64,000 bases of DNA. It comes from Streptomyces sp. PsTaAH-137. GTDB lineage: Bacteria; Actinomycetota; Actinomycetes; Streptomycetales; Streptomycetaceae. Made by a program: the position numbers and the translations under genes. A model generated the notes under the pieces. It saw only the letters and a program-made list of their open reading frames with translations, was not told the origin of the DNA and made no database searches. This document shows positions 34,744 to 43,078 of this stretch, in pieces. The DNA is taken from assembly GCF_003259365.1 (NCBI RefSeq), contig NZ_QLLY01000025.1, positions 57,591-121,590 on the forward strand, written 5' to 3'. Positions within the stretch are counted from its first letter, which is position 1, and the number at the start of each line of letters is the position of its first letter.

Positions 34744-36192
34744 TCAGTGCGCGGCGGCGGACGTCGTGCGCTGCTCCGCGATCGCCCCGCCCGACTCCAT
34801 CGGGGCCGTCACGTCGTCCGCGTCGCGCCCGCGGCCCAGGTGGTTGAAGACCAGGTTGAGCAGGACCGCCGCGACACAGCCGGTGGAGATGCCCGAGTCC
34901 AGGATGATCTTCGCGCGCTCCGGGAACGCGTGGTAGAACTCCGGCGCCGCGATGGGGATCAGGCCCACGGCGAGCGACACGGCGACGATCAGGACGTTGT
35001 TGTCCTTGTCCAGGCCCGCCTTGACCAGGGTCTGGATACCGCTGGCGGCGACCGAGCCGAACAGGACGACGCCCGCGCCGCCGAGGACCGGCCTCGGCAC
35101 GACCGCGATCAGGGACGCGGCCATCGGGCACAGACCCATCAGGACGAGGAAGCCGCCGCCGACCGCGACCACGAACCGGCTGCGGATCTTCGTCATCGCC
35201 ACCAGGCCGATGTTCTGGGCGAAGGCGCTGCACATGAAGCCGTTGAAGACCGGGCTGATCGCCGTGCCGAGGGTGTCGGCACGCAGACCTGCCGCGATCG
35301 TCTTCTCGTCCGCGGGACGGTCGACGATCTCACCGAGCGCGAGCATGTCCGCCGTCGACTCCGTCATCGACACGACCATGACGACGATCATCGACACGAT
35401 GGCGGCGCCGGCGAACTGCGGGGCACCGAAGTGGAACGGCGTCGGGAAGCCGACGATGTCCGCGTCCCCGACCGGCGAGAAGTCCGTGACGCCGAACGGG
35501 ATGGCGACGACCGTGCCGACGACCAGGCCGAGCAGGACCGCGATCTGCTTGACGAAGCCGGTGGTGAAGCGGCGCAGCAGCAGCACGATGACGAGGGTGA
35601 TCCCGGCGAGGGCCAGGTTCTTCATGGAGCCGTAGTCGGACGCCTTGGCGTCGGGCCCCTGGGCCCAGCCGAAGGCGACGGGCATCAGCGAGATGCCGAT
35701 GAGCGTGATGACCGTACCCGTGACGACCGGCGGGAAGAAACGTATCGCCTTGGAGAAGAAGGGCGCGGCGATGAAGCCGAGGAGGCCCGCCACGATCACC
35801 GCTCCGAAGATGATCGGCAGGGCGTCGCTCTTGTCCTTCGTGGAGTCGGCGACGGCGAGCATCGGGGCCACGCCCGCGAACGTCACGCCGTTGACGAACG
35901 GCAGCCGGGCGCCGATCTTCCAGATGCCGAGCGTCTGGAGGAAGGTGGCGAGGCCCGCCGTGAAGAGGCAGGCGCCGGTCAGGAAGGTGAGTTCCTTCGC
36001 GGAGAGACCGATGTAGGCGCCGACGATGAGCGGGGGCGCGACCACGCCCGCGTACATGGCTGCCACGTGCTGAAGACCGGTCGTCGCCATCTTCAGCGGG
36101 GGCAGGGTCTCGTCGACCGGATGTTTGGTATGTCCCGCTTCCTGGTCGGCGGGGGTGGTGCCTTGCTTGGTGAACCTGGGCGTCGTCGCCAC
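34744..36192 (-). CDS. NCS2 nucleobase permease (urate/xanthine type) 1
   Basis: 482 aa from GTG 36192 with GGAGGAG seven bases upstream. About 12-14 membrane segments. NCS2 signatures: LQHVAAMYAGVVAPPLIVG near 40-58, FPPVVTGTVITLIGISLMPV near 148-167, and VSMTESTADMLALGEIVDR near 275-293, the QxE-type substrate motif region of urate/xanthine transporters. It shares about half its residues with the permease at 37878-39290. As part of the urate gene island it most likely imports urate or xanthine with protons. Confidence 0.88.
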   Translation of the reverse strand: MATTPRFTKQGTTPADQEAGHTKHPVDETLPPLKMATTGLQHVAAMYAGVVAPPLIVGAYIGLSAKELTFLTGACLFTAGLATFLQTLGIWKIGARLPFVNGVTFAGVAPMLAVADSTKDKSDALPIIFGAVIVAGLLGFIAAPFFSKAIRFFPPVVTGTVITLIGISLMPVAFGWAQGPDAKASDYGSMKNLALAGITLVIVLLLRRFTTGFVKQIAVLLGLVVGTVVAIPFGVTDFSPVGDADIVGFPTPFHFGAPQFAGAAIVSMIVVMVVSMTESTADMLALGEIVDRPADEKTIAAGLRADTLGTAISPVFNGFMCSAFAQNIGLVAMTKIRSRFVVAVGGGFLVLMGLCPMAASLIAVVPRPVLGGAGVVLFGSVAASGIQTLVKAGLDKDNNVLIVAVSLAVGLIPIAAPEFYHAFPERAKIILDSGISTGCVAAVLLNLVFNHLGRGRDADDVTAPMESGGAIAEQRTTSAAAH

Positions 36193-36366
36193 TGCGGCTC
36201 CTCCGGTTGTTTTCCAGTCCCGGCGGGCCGCCGGCACTTTTCGCTTCTGGGAGGTGGTGCAAGGAAAACTGAATGAACTCGGTTGAGCTCGTATGAAGTT
36301 GTGGTGCGCCCAGGCAGTGCTGACCGCCCCGGGGACGTGAAGCTGGGGCCACGTTCCGGGGCGGCT

Positions 36367-36422
36367 CCCGAACTGCCCGCTCGGCAGTTCGGGTCCGGCC
36401 GGGGACCGTCCTCCCCGGCCGG
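36367..36422 (-). terminator. tandem terminator hairpins after 8-oxoguanine deaminase
   Basis: Two perfect hairpins lie back to back just beyond the stop codon: CCGGCCGGGG (36395-36404)/CCCCGGCCGG (36413-36422), then CCCGAACTGCC (36367-36377)/GGCAGTTCGGG (36383-36393). Confidence 0.75.
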
Positions 36423-36437
36423 AGTTCTGGAGAGGTG

Positions 36438-37832
36438 CTACGCCTGCGCGGCGATCCGCGCGAGACGCTGCGCCTCGTCCCGCGTGGAGCGGGCGATCGC
36501 GTCCTCGTCGACGTGCAGGAGGCGGCTGTCCTCCACCACCGGTACGCCGTTCACGAGGGAGAGGGTGACCGGGGCGGCCGCGCCGAAGACGAGACCGATG
36601 ACCGGGTCGAGGATGGAGGAGTGGGCGAGCGTGTCCATCTTCCACAGCACGAGGTCGGCGAGCTTGCCGGTCTCCAGCGAGCCGATCTCCGCCGCCCTGC
36701 CGAGGACCTGGGCGCCGCCGTACGTGCCGAGGCGCAGCGCCTGACGGGCGTTCAGGGCGGACTCGCGGTGGGCGCCGAGGCGGTTGATCAGCAGGGCGTT
36801 GCGCAGTTCGGTGTGGAGTTCACCGGACTCGTTGGAGGCGGTGCCGTCGACGCCGAGGCCGACCGGGACGCCGGCGGCCAGCATGTCGGGGACGCGGGCG
36901 ATGCCGGCGGCGAGGCGGGCGTTGGAGGACGGGCAGTGCGCGACGCCCGTCTTCGTCCGGCCGAACGCGGCGATGTCGGAGTCGTTCATGTGGACGCTGT
37001 GCGCCATCCACACGTCCTCACCGAGCCAGCCGGTCGACTCGAAGTAGTCGGTGGGGCCCATGCCGAACAGCTCGTGGCAGAACTTCTCCTCCTCGACCGT
37101 CTCGCTGCCGTGGGTGTGCAGCCGTACGCCGAGCGAGCGCGCCAACTCGGCGCCCTGCTTGAGGAGTTCGGTGGAGACGGAGAACGGCGAGCAGGGGGCG
37201 ACGGCCACCTGGGTCATGGCGCCGAAGGAGGCGTCGTGGTGCTTCCTCACGGTCTCCTCGGTGGCGGCGAGGGCGCCTTCGAGGGTCTCGATGGCGAAGT
37301 CCGGCGGCAGGCCGCCGTCCTTCTCGCTGCGGTCCATGGAGCCGCGGGCCAGGGTGAAGCGCACACCCATCTCGGAGGCGGCGCGGATGATCGACCCGGA
37401 GAGGTCGCCCGAGCCCTGCGGGAACACGTAGTGGTGGTCCATCGCGGTGGTCACGCCGCCGCGGGCCATCATCGCGAGGGAGCCCTGCGCGGCCGCGTAC
37501 GTCATCTGCTCGTCGATGCGCGCCCACGTCGGGTACAACGCCACCAGCCAGTTGAACAGGTTGTGGTCCGTCGCGAGACCGCGGGTGATCCACTGGTAGT
37601 AGTGGTGGTGCGTGTTGACCAGGCCGGGCGTGGCGAGGTGGCCGGTGCCGTCGACGCGGCGCACGACGTTCTCCAGGCCCTCGGGCGCGCTGCCCGCGCC
37701 GATGGACTCGATGACGTTGCCCGCGACGACGATGTGTCCCGAGGCGTACTCGGTGTCGTGGGCGTCGACCGTCGCGATGGCGACGTTCTCGATGACGATG
37801 CGGTCGGTTGAAGAAGCCGTAGAAGGTGCCAT
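36438..37832 (-). CDS. 8-oxoguanine deaminase (amidohydrolase)
   Basis: 464 aa. Zinc amidohydrolase that in characterised relatives converts 8-oxoguanine to urate and ammonia. Metal ligands: NTHHHYYQW near 73-81, HTHGSE near 238-243, HSVHMND near 275-281 and GVDGTASNES near 324-333. The sequence GLVNTHHHYYQW and TLAHSSILDPVIG are typical of this subgroup rather than of guanine deaminase or TRZ-type enzymes. ATG 37832 follows AAGGACGCACC. Its product feeds directly into the neighbouring urate oxidase. Confidence 0.87.
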   Translation of the reverse strand: MAPSTASSTDRIVIENVAIATVDAHDTEYASGHIVVAGNVIESIGAGSAPEGLENVVRRVDGTGHLATPGLVNTHHHYYQWITRGLATDHNLFNWLVALYPTWARIDEQMTYAAAQGSLAMMARGGVTTAMDHHYVFPQGSGDLSGSIIRAASEMGVRFTLARGSMDRSEKDGGLPPDFAIETLEGALAATEETVRKHHDASFGAMTQVAVAPCSPFSVSTELLKQGAELARSLGVRLHTHGSETVEEEKFCHELFGMGPTDYFESTGWLGEDVWMAHSVHMNDSDIAAFGRTKTGVAHCPSSNARLAAGIARVPDMLAAGVPVGLGVDGTASNESGELHTELRNALLINRLGAHRESALNARQALRLGTYGGAQVLGRAAEIGSLETGKLADLVLWKMDTLAHSSILDPVIGLVFGAAAPVTLSLVNGVPVVEDSRLLHVDEDAIARSTRDEAQRLARIAAQA

Positions 37833-37877
37833 GGTGCGTCCTTCATTTCTTGAGTGGCGATTGGGCACGGCAGGACC

Positions 37878-39290
37878 CTAGGAGGATTTGAGTGCCGCAG
37901 CCGCGCTGGCGCTGCTACGGGTGCCGAGATGGTGGAAGAACAGGTTCAGCGATACGGCGACGAGCGCGCCGGCGCTGATGCCGGAGCCGAGCACGGTCTG
38001 CGCCCAGGCGGGGAAGTCGGCGTAGAAGGTGGGCGCGGCGAGAGGGATGATGCCCGCGCCGAGCGAGACGGCCACCAGGATGATGTTGGAGCTGTCGTCG
38101 AGGCCCGCCTCGGACAGTGTGCGGATGCCGCTGACGGCGATGGAGCCGAAGAGGACGATGCCCGCGCCGCCGAGGACCGGCATGGGGACCATCGAGACGA
38201 CCGCGCCGAGCACCGGGAAGGCGCCGAGAATCAGCAGGGCGCCGCCCGCGACGGCGACGACGTACCGGCTGCGCACTTTGGTGAGCGAGACGACGCCGAC
38301 GTTCTGCGCGAAGGCGGAGGTGGGGAAGCCGCCGAAGACCGGGCCGAGGAAGGTGGCGATGCCGTCGGTGCGCAGGCCGCGCGTGATGGTCCGCCCGTCG
38401 CAGTCGCGCTCGCAGATCTCGCCGATGGCGAGCATGCCGGCGCTGGACTCGGTCATCAGGACGAGCATGACGAGGCAGAGCGAGACGATCGCGGCGGGCT
38501 GGAACTCGGGGGTGCCGAAGGCGAACGGGGTCGGCAGGGCGGCGACCGGCGCCGACTTGATGGAGCTGAAGTCCGCCATGCCGAACGGGATCGCGGCGAG
38601 CGTGCCGATCAACAGGCCGAAGAGCAGGGCGACTTGCTTGACGAAGCCCTTGCCGAAGCGCTGGATCAGCAGAATGACGACGAGGGTGAAGGCGGCGAGC
38701 GCGAGGTAGCGCATGTCGCCGTAGTCGGCGGCGGTCTTGTCGCCGCCCTGGGCCCAGCCGACGGGGACGGGCATCAGGGTCACACCGATGAGGGTGATGA
38801 CGACGCCGGTGACGAGCGGCGGGAAGAAGCGCAGCAGCCGTCCGAAGAACGGTCCGATGGCGAGACAGAAGACGCCCGCGACCATCACCGCCCCGTAGAT
38901 GGCGGGGAGTTGGTCGCCCTGGGCGTTGGTCTCGGCGATGGCGAGCATGGGTGCGATGCCCGCCGAGGACGCGGCGTTGACGAACGGCAGCCGGTTGCCG
39001 ACGAAGCCCTTGACGCCGAGCGTCTGGAGCAGGGTGGCCACTCCGGCGATGAGCAGCGACGCGGCGATCAGCCGGGTCTGGCCCGCGGTGTCCAGGTGGA
39101 CGGCCTGGCCGATGATGAGCGGAGGGGTGACGACGCCGGCGTACATGGCGGCGATGTGCTGGAGCGCGGCGGGGACGAGCCGCGAGGCGTGGAGCTTTTC
39201 GTCCACCGGATGCACCTTGGTGACTTCGATGGTGCCGTCCGGCAGGGTGGAACACGGGCCTTCAGCCGGCCCCTTTGCAGGCGTTGCCAT
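37878..39290 (-). CDS. NCS2 nucleobase permease (urate/xanthine type) 2
   Basis: 470 aa from ATG 39290 with GGAGGGAAC upstream. Same architecture as the permease at 34.7 kb: LQHIAAMYAGVVTPPLIIG, FPPLVTGVVITLIGVTLMPV and LMTESSAGMLAIGEICER. It lies between urate oxidase and 8-oxoguanine deaminase on the same strand. Two related permeases in one island may differ in substrate (urate against xanthine or another purine) or affinity; the sequence does not say which. Confidence 0.88.
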   Translation of the reverse strand: MATPAKGPAEGPCSTLPDGTIEVTKVHPVDEKLHASRLVPAALQHIAAMYAGVVTPPLIIGQAVHLDTAGQTRLIAASLLIAGVATLLQTLGVKGFVGNRLPFVNAASSAGIAPMLAIAETNAQGDQLPAIYGAVMVAGVFCLAIGPFFGRLLRFFPPLVTGVVITLIGVTLMPVPVGWAQGGDKTAADYGDMRYLALAAFTLVVILLIQRFGKGFVKQVALLFGLLIGTLAAIPFGMADFSSIKSAPVAALPTPFAFGTPEFQPAAIVSLCLVMLVLMTESSAGMLAIGEICERDCDGRTITRGLRTDGIATFLGPVFGGFPTSAFAQNVGVVSLTKVRSRYVVAVAGGALLILGAFPVLGAVVSMVPMPVLGGAGIVLFGSIAVSGIRTLSEAGLDDSSNIILVAVSLGAGIIPLAAPTFYADFPAWAQTVLGSGISAGALVAVSLNLFFHHLGTRSSASAAAALKSS

Positions 39291-39310
39291 GTTGTTCCCT
39301 CCGGGAGGGG

Positions 39311-39343
39311 GTGCCCCCGCCCACTGCGGGTGGGTGGGGGCAC
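39311..39343 (-). terminator. terminator after urate oxidase
   Basis: GTGCCCCCGCCCA (39311-39323) pairs with TGGGTGGGGGCAC (39331-39343) with one G-T pair and a 7-base loop. It lies between the uricase stop and the permease start, so the permease may be read by leakage or have its own promoter. Confidence 0.7.
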
Positions 39344-39379
39344 GCCTCACAAGGACTCACAAGGACATGACGATGACCG

Positions 39380-40315
39380 TCAGAGGTTGGTCATGTCGGT
39401 CGGGATGCGCTGCTCGGCGCCGTCCCGCAGGATGGTGGCCTCGATCAGGCCGTAGGGACGGTCGGCGGCCCAGTAGACGGCCCCGTCCTTCGCGTCGTTC
39501 TCCAGGCCGAAGGCCGAGAGGTCCTGGCGGAAGTGGTGCTTGTTCGGCGCGGAGAAGCGGATCTCGTCGATCTCGCTGCGGTTGTTGATGACGCGCGAAC
39601 CCATCTGGAAGAGGGTCTGCTGCAGCGACAGCGAGTACGTCTCGACGAAGGCCTGGAGGATGTGCTTCTTGGCCTGCTCGTAGGACTTGTTCCACTGCGG
39701 CGTGCGCTCGCCCTCGGCGCCCGTCCAGTTGTGCCGCCACCAGGTGGACAGCGACGTGGCGAGGATGCGGTCGTAGTCCTCCTTGAGCGTCGTGTACTTG
39801 TCCTTGATGTAGCCCCAGAACTCGGAGTTCGTGGTGTTCATGACGGTCAGGTCCTTGAGACCGGACAGCACCTCGAACGTCTCGCCGTCGTACGTGATCT
39901 GGGTGAGGCGGACCTCCTGGCCCTTGCGGACGAAGGAGTGCTGCACCTCGTCGGCGCCGATGAAGTTGGAGCCCGCGTCGGAGCCGGCGATGCGCTCCCA
40001 GGAGTACTCCTCGATGCGGATGCGCGACCGGTGGATCGACGGCTGGCTGTCGACGAAGTGCCGGGCCAGCTCGATGCCGTACTGCTCCGCCGACTCGATG
40101 CCGTGTTCCTTGGCGAAGGCGAAGCAGGTGTTCTTGGTGGTGTCGGTCGGCAGGCAGTTGGCGTTCGACCCGGTGAGGTGCACGTCGGAGAGGTCACCGC
40201 TGAGGGCGACCGAGACGTTCAGGTCCTTGATGTGGTGAGTGTCGCCGTCCCGCGTGATCTTTACGACTCGGTTCTCGGCCTTGCCGTACTGGTTCTGTCC
40301 CAGGATCGTGGGCAT
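39380..40315 (-). CDS. urate oxidase (uricase)
   Basis: 311 aa, normal for cofactor-free uricases. It oxidises urate to 5-hydroxyisourate with release of hydrogen peroxide. Conserved features: start ILGQNQYGKAENRVVKITR with the catalytic Lys (K12), TDTTKNTCFAFA (near 57-68, catalytic Thr), and HHFRQDLSAFG near 266 with the catalytic His in APNKHHF. GGGAG lies nine bases before ATG. It is the third gene of the uraD-uraH-uricase operon (5-bp gap). Confidence 0.95.
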   Translation of the reverse strand: MPTILGQNQYGKAENRVVKITRDGDTHHIKDLNVSVALSGDLSDVHLTGSNANCLPTDTTKNTCFAFAKEHGIESAEQYGIELARHFVDSQPSIHRSRIRIEEYSWERIAGSDAGSNFIGADEVQHSFVRKGQEVRLTQITYDGETFEVLSGLKDLTVMNTTNSEFWGYIKDKYTTLKEDYDRILATSLSTWWRHNWTGAEGERTPQWNKSYEQAKKHILQAFVETYSLSLQQTLFQMGSRVINNRSEIDEIRFSAPNKHHFRQDLSAFGLENDAKDGAVYWAADRPYGLIEATILRDGAEQRIPTDMTNL

Positions 40316-40320
40316 GTCTG

Positions 40321-40719
40321 CTAGCTCCCTCGGTAAACGGAGTAGCCGAACGGGTTGAGCAGCAGCGGTACGTGGTAGTGCTCGCCCGGCACGACGGCGA
40401 ACGTGATCGCCACCTCCGGGAAGAACGCTCCGGTCGCACCGCTGTCCCGATTCGCGGGGGCGTCCTGCTGCGCATCGGCTTGCTTCTTGTCGAAATACAC
40501 TTCCGTCTCGAAGTCGAGACGGACGTGAGTGGTGCCCTCCGGCAGGGCCGGAAGGTCCTTGCAGCGCCCGTCCGCGTCGGTGGCCGAACCGCCGAGCGCC
40601 ACCCAGGCGGCGCCCGAACCGGCGCGTGCCGCAAGGGAGATGGCGACGCCCTCGGCGGGGCGTCCGATGCTGGTGTCCAGGATGTGTGTGGACACCGACG
40701 CCGTGGTCTCGGTACTCAT
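40321..40719 (-). CDS. uraH: 5-hydroxyisourate hydrolase (transthyretin-like)
   Basis: 132 aa. It hydrolyses 5-hydroxyisourate to OHCU. The N-terminal THILDTSIGRPA (His and Arg of the site) and the C-terminal YSVYRGS, the diagnostic YRGS end of the family, are both present, with HYHVPLLLNPFGYS before it. The start shares one base with the uraD stop (TGATG), so translation is coupled. Confidence 0.95.
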   Translation of the reverse strand: MSTETTASVSTHILDTSIGRPAEGVAISLAARAGSGAAWVALGGSATDADGRCKDLPALPEGTTHVRLDFETEVYFDKKQADAQQDAPANRDSGATGAFFPEVAITFAVVPGEHYHVPLLLNPFGYSVYRGS

Positions 40720-41243
40720 CAGGCGTTGTCCCCTTCTTCTGCGAGGCGGGTCAGGCGGATGCGGTTGATCTTGCCCAGTTCGGTGCGGACGATCTCCCGC
40801 TCCTGGTCGGGCGTGTTGCCGATCCGTGTCTTGAGCGCGTCGAGCATCTGCTCGGCGCTCGCCCCGGTGGCACAGATGAGGAAGACGTGTCCGAACCGGT
40901 CCTGGTAGTCCAGGTTCAGTTCGAGCATCTGCGCCTTGAGTTCCTCGGAGGCCCCCGCCATGCCGCGCTGCTCACGCGACGAGGTCGGGTCGCCGGGCTT
41001 CGGGCGGCCGATCGGCGGGTGCCCCGCCATCGCCTCGGCGAGATCGTCCGCGGTCAGCTCGGCCGTCGCGGCGTCACTGGCCTCGAAGAGGGCCTCTACG
41101 GTGGCGAAGGGGCGCTGGGCGAGCAGCTTGCTCCCCCACGCCGATGAAGCACACACCTCGTGGAGCTCGGCCTGGGCCGCGCTCTCGTCGGAGGTGTTGA
41201 ACCGGGTCAACCCCCGATGTGTGCCTGATGTACCTGAAGTCAC
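40719..41243 (-). CDS. uraD: OHCU decarboxylase
   Basis: 174 aa. It decarboxylates 2-oxo-4-hydroxy-4-carboxy-5-ureidoimidazoline to S-allantoin. Key motifs: catalytic His in AMAGHPPIGRPKPG, SREQRGM, and NLDYQDRFGHVFLICATG with the family's FGH. GTG 41243 was chosen because GGAGG lies six bases upstream; a longer frame has no support. It is the first gene of the urate operon, 40 bases after the predicted transcription start, with the shared operator over its -35. Confidence 0.94.
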   Translation of the reverse strand: MTSGTSGTHRGLTRFNTSDESAAQAELHEVCASSAWGSKLLAQRPFATVEALFEASDAATAELTADDLAEAMAGHPPIGRPKPGDPTSSREQRGMAGASEELKAQMLELNLDYQDRFGHVFLICATGASAEQMLDALKTRIGNTPDQEREIVRTELGKINRIRLTRLAEEGDNA

Positions 41244-41282
41244 GGGATGCCTCCGTGGCCTTGTGCTGGACGGGCTGCGGAT

Positions 41283-41323
41283 AGCTAACGCTCTCGGAAA
41301 CACGGCGTCAACACTTTGTTGAA
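41283..41323 (-). promoter_or_regulatory. urate operon promoter with TTCAACA-type operator
   Basis: The operator TTCAACA-AAG-TGTTGAC (minus strand, 41323-41307) overlaps the -35 TTGACG (41311-41306); 17 bases later comes TTAGCT (41288-41283) as -10. The same operator-promoter layout occurs upstream of catalase at 44099-44139. Confidence 0.75.
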
Positions 41324-41335
41324 AACTTGGAGTGA

Positions 41336-41368
41336 CAAAAACCGCCGTCCGGTTAACGGACGGCGGTT
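41336..41368 (-). terminator. intrinsic terminator of HTH gene
   Basis: AACCGCCGTCCG (41340-41351) pairs perfectly with CGGACGGCGGTT (41357-41368), 5-base loop; reading leftward the stem is followed by a T run (41340-41336), a textbook terminator. Confidence 0.85.
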
Positions 41369-41392
41369 CGGGAAGCGGAGAATCCGTGCAGG

Positions 41393-41770
41393 TCAGGTGG
41401 CCTTCTCGCGGTTGAGGTAGTTGTAGACGGTGAAGCGCGAGACGCCCAGGGCGCCGGCCACGGTCTCCACCCCGTGCCGCACGGAGAACGCGCCGCGCGC
41501 CTCCAGGGCGCGTACGACCTCCTGCTTCTCCTTGCGGTCGAGATCCGCCAGCGGCTTGCCCTCCCTGCGCTCCATGGCGGCCAGGATGTGATCGAGGGAG
41601 TCGGCCAGCTGGGGCAGCCGGACGGCCAGCACGTCCACGCCCTCCCAGCTCAGCACGACGTCGTCCTTGCCTGCCTCCTGCGGCGGCATCATCTCGCCCC
41701 CCATGGCGTCGACGAGCGGCTTGACCGCCCGGACGAAGGGGTCGGAGGCGTCATCAACGGTCCCGGTCAC
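41393..41770 (-). CDS. small regulator with DauR-type HTH
   Basis: 125 aa. The C-terminal 35 residues are a helix-turn-helix (GAFSVRHGVETVAGALGVSR and FTVYNYLNRE) of the DauR/HTH_22 kind; the first ~80 residues are a reduced sensor-like domain (DPFVRAVKPLVDAMGGEMMP). The GTG start overlaps the preceding stop codon by four bases. Because it sits between the urate operon and the glyoxylate genes it could act on the island, but this is inference. Confidence 0.75.
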   Translation of the reverse strand: MTGTVDDASDPFVRAVKPLVDAMGGEMMPPQEAGKDDVVLSWEGVDVLAVRLPQLADSLDHILAAMERREGKPLADLDRKEKQEVVRALEARGAFSVRHGVETVAGALGVSRFTVYNYLNREKAT

Positions 41771-42051
41771 TTATCGCCCTCCCCGGACTCGTCACCGTTC
41801 GCGCGGGACTCGTCACCGATCACGTTCACCTGGAGCGAGACCCGGGTGGCGCCGGCCGCGAGCGCCTTGCGCAGCAGCGCGTCGACGGCGGTCAGCACCC
41901 CGTCGGACTCCCCCTCGGCCGTGTTGCCGAACGGGCCGACGTCGACCGCGTCCAGGTCGGCCCCCTCCAGGACGTCCCGGGCGACCACCGCGTGCGGCGG
42001 CGCCTCGTCGAGGTCGAAGGGCTCGGTCGTGAACTCCACTCTCAATCGCAC
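41767..42051 (-). CDS. thiamine-binding-like (MTH1187/YkoF-type) protein
   Basis: 94 aa. VVARDVLEGADLDAVDVGPF, then NTAEGESDGVL and AGATRVSLQVNVIG follow the MTH1187/YkoF pattern (xGT-EGE-D-V and GAxRV). Family members bind thiamine or similar ligands. It is the first gene of a two-gene operon with the DauR-type regulator, overlapping it by GTGA, which suggests a sensor-regulator pair. Family call is moderate. Confidence 0.55.
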   Translation of the reverse strand: MRLRVEFTTEPFDLDEAPPHAVVARDVLEGADLDAVDVGPFGNTAEGESDGVLTAVDALLRKALAAGATRVSLQVNVIGDESRANGDESGEGDK

Positions 42052-42094
42052 GCGCTCAACCTAACGCCGTCGACGGAATTTCCGGCAGCCCCTC

Positions 42095-42171
42095 TTGACA
42101 GCCATCGCCACCCACAGGCAATCTTCCATTAAGCAGAAACGAACTTCCGCAATACGGAACAACTTACGGAA
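42095..42171 (+). promoter_or_regulatory. promoter and two-box operator of hydroxypyruvate isomerase operon
   Basis: TTGACA (42095-42100), 18 bases, CAATCT (42119-42124); operator boxes TTCCATTAAGCAGAA (42124-42138) and TTCCGCAATACGGAA (42145-42159), 6 bp apart, with TACGGA at 42165-42170. The boxes cover the start site, a repressor position. An almost identical module precedes glyoxylate carboligase. Confidence 0.75.
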
Positions 42172-42187
42172 GGGAGCGCCGACCCTC

Positions 42188-43024
42188 ATGGGATTCGCAG
42201 ACCAGCGCTTCAACGTCAACCTGTCGATCCTCTTCACGGAACTCCCGCTCCTGGAGCGTCCCGCGGCCGCCGCCGCGGCGGGCTTCACCGCGGTCGAGCT
42301 GTGGTGGCCCTGGGTCGACGCCCCCACCCCCGCGCAGTCCGAGCTCGACGCCCTGCGCACCGCGATCACCGAGGCGGGCGTCCAGCTCACCGGACTGAAC
42401 TTCTACGCGGGCCAGTTGCCGGGACCCGACCGGGGCGCCCTGTCGATCCCCGGCGAGGAGAGCGACAAGTTCCGCGCGAACGTCGACATCGCGGCCGACT
42501 TCGCGCAGTCCCTCGGCTGCAAGGCGCTCAACGCCCTGTACGGCAACCGCGTGGACGGTGTCGACGAGGCGACGCAGGACGCGCTCGCCCTGGAGAACCT
42601 GACGCTGGCGGCCCGCGCGGCCGACCGCGTCGGCGCGGTCCTGCTGATCGAGGCGCTCAACGCGCCGGAGTCGCCGAAGTGCCCGATCGTGAGCGCCCCC
42701 AAGGCGATCGAGATCGTCGACAAGGTGAACGCGGCGACCGGCCTGGGCAACGCCAAGTTCCTGATGGACCTGTACCACCTGTCGATGAACGGCGAGGACC
42801 TGTCGCAGGTCATCAGCGCCTACACGGACAGGACGGCGCACGTGCAGATCGCCGACAACCCGGGCCGCGGCGCGCCGGGCACCGGCTCGCTGCCGCTGGA
42901 GGAGCTGCTCGACCAGCTGAAGAAGGCCGGCTACGAGGGCTATGTCGGCCTGGAGTACAAGCCGGGCGAGCGCCCGAGCGCCGAGGCCTTCGACTGGCTG
43001 CCGCGCGAGCACCGCGCCGCCTGA
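42188..43024 (+). CDS. hyi: hydroxypyruvate isomerase (TIM barrel)
   Basis: 278 aa. It interconverts hydroxypyruvate and tartronate semialdehyde. The AP-endonuclease-2-type barrel shows FNVNLSILFTELPLLERPAA at the start, LIEALNAPESPKCP (catalytic Glu near 154), LMDLYHLSMNGEDL, HVQIADNPGRGAPGTG and YVGLEYKPGERP (second Glu near 262). ATG 42188 follows GGAAGGGAG. It is the first gene of an operon with the reductase and under the two-box operator shared with glyoxylate carboligase. Confidence 0.92.
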   Translation: MGFADQRFNVNLSILFTELPLLERPAAAAAAGFTAVELWWPWVDAPTPAQSELDALRTAITEAGVQLTGLNFYAGQLPGPDRGALSIPGEESDKFRANVDIAADFAQSLGCKALNALYGNRVDGVDEATQDALALENLTLAARAADRVGAVLLIEALNAPESPKCPIVSAPKAIEIVDKVNAATGLGNAKFLMDLYHLSMNGEDLSQVISAYTDRTAHVQIADNPGRGAPGTGSLPLEELLDQLKKAGYEGYVGLEYKPGERPSAEAFDWLPREHRAA

Positions 43025-43078
43025 GCCGCCGACCCATCGGCGTACCACCGTTTTCAGAGCCTCTGGAGTGTCACCCTC

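Noticed and set aside
36193..36330. Third TTCAACA-type operator upstream of the permease at 34.7 kb
   Set aside because: CTCAAC and GTTCA half-sites are present near 36275 but with the wrong spacing; not counted as a site.
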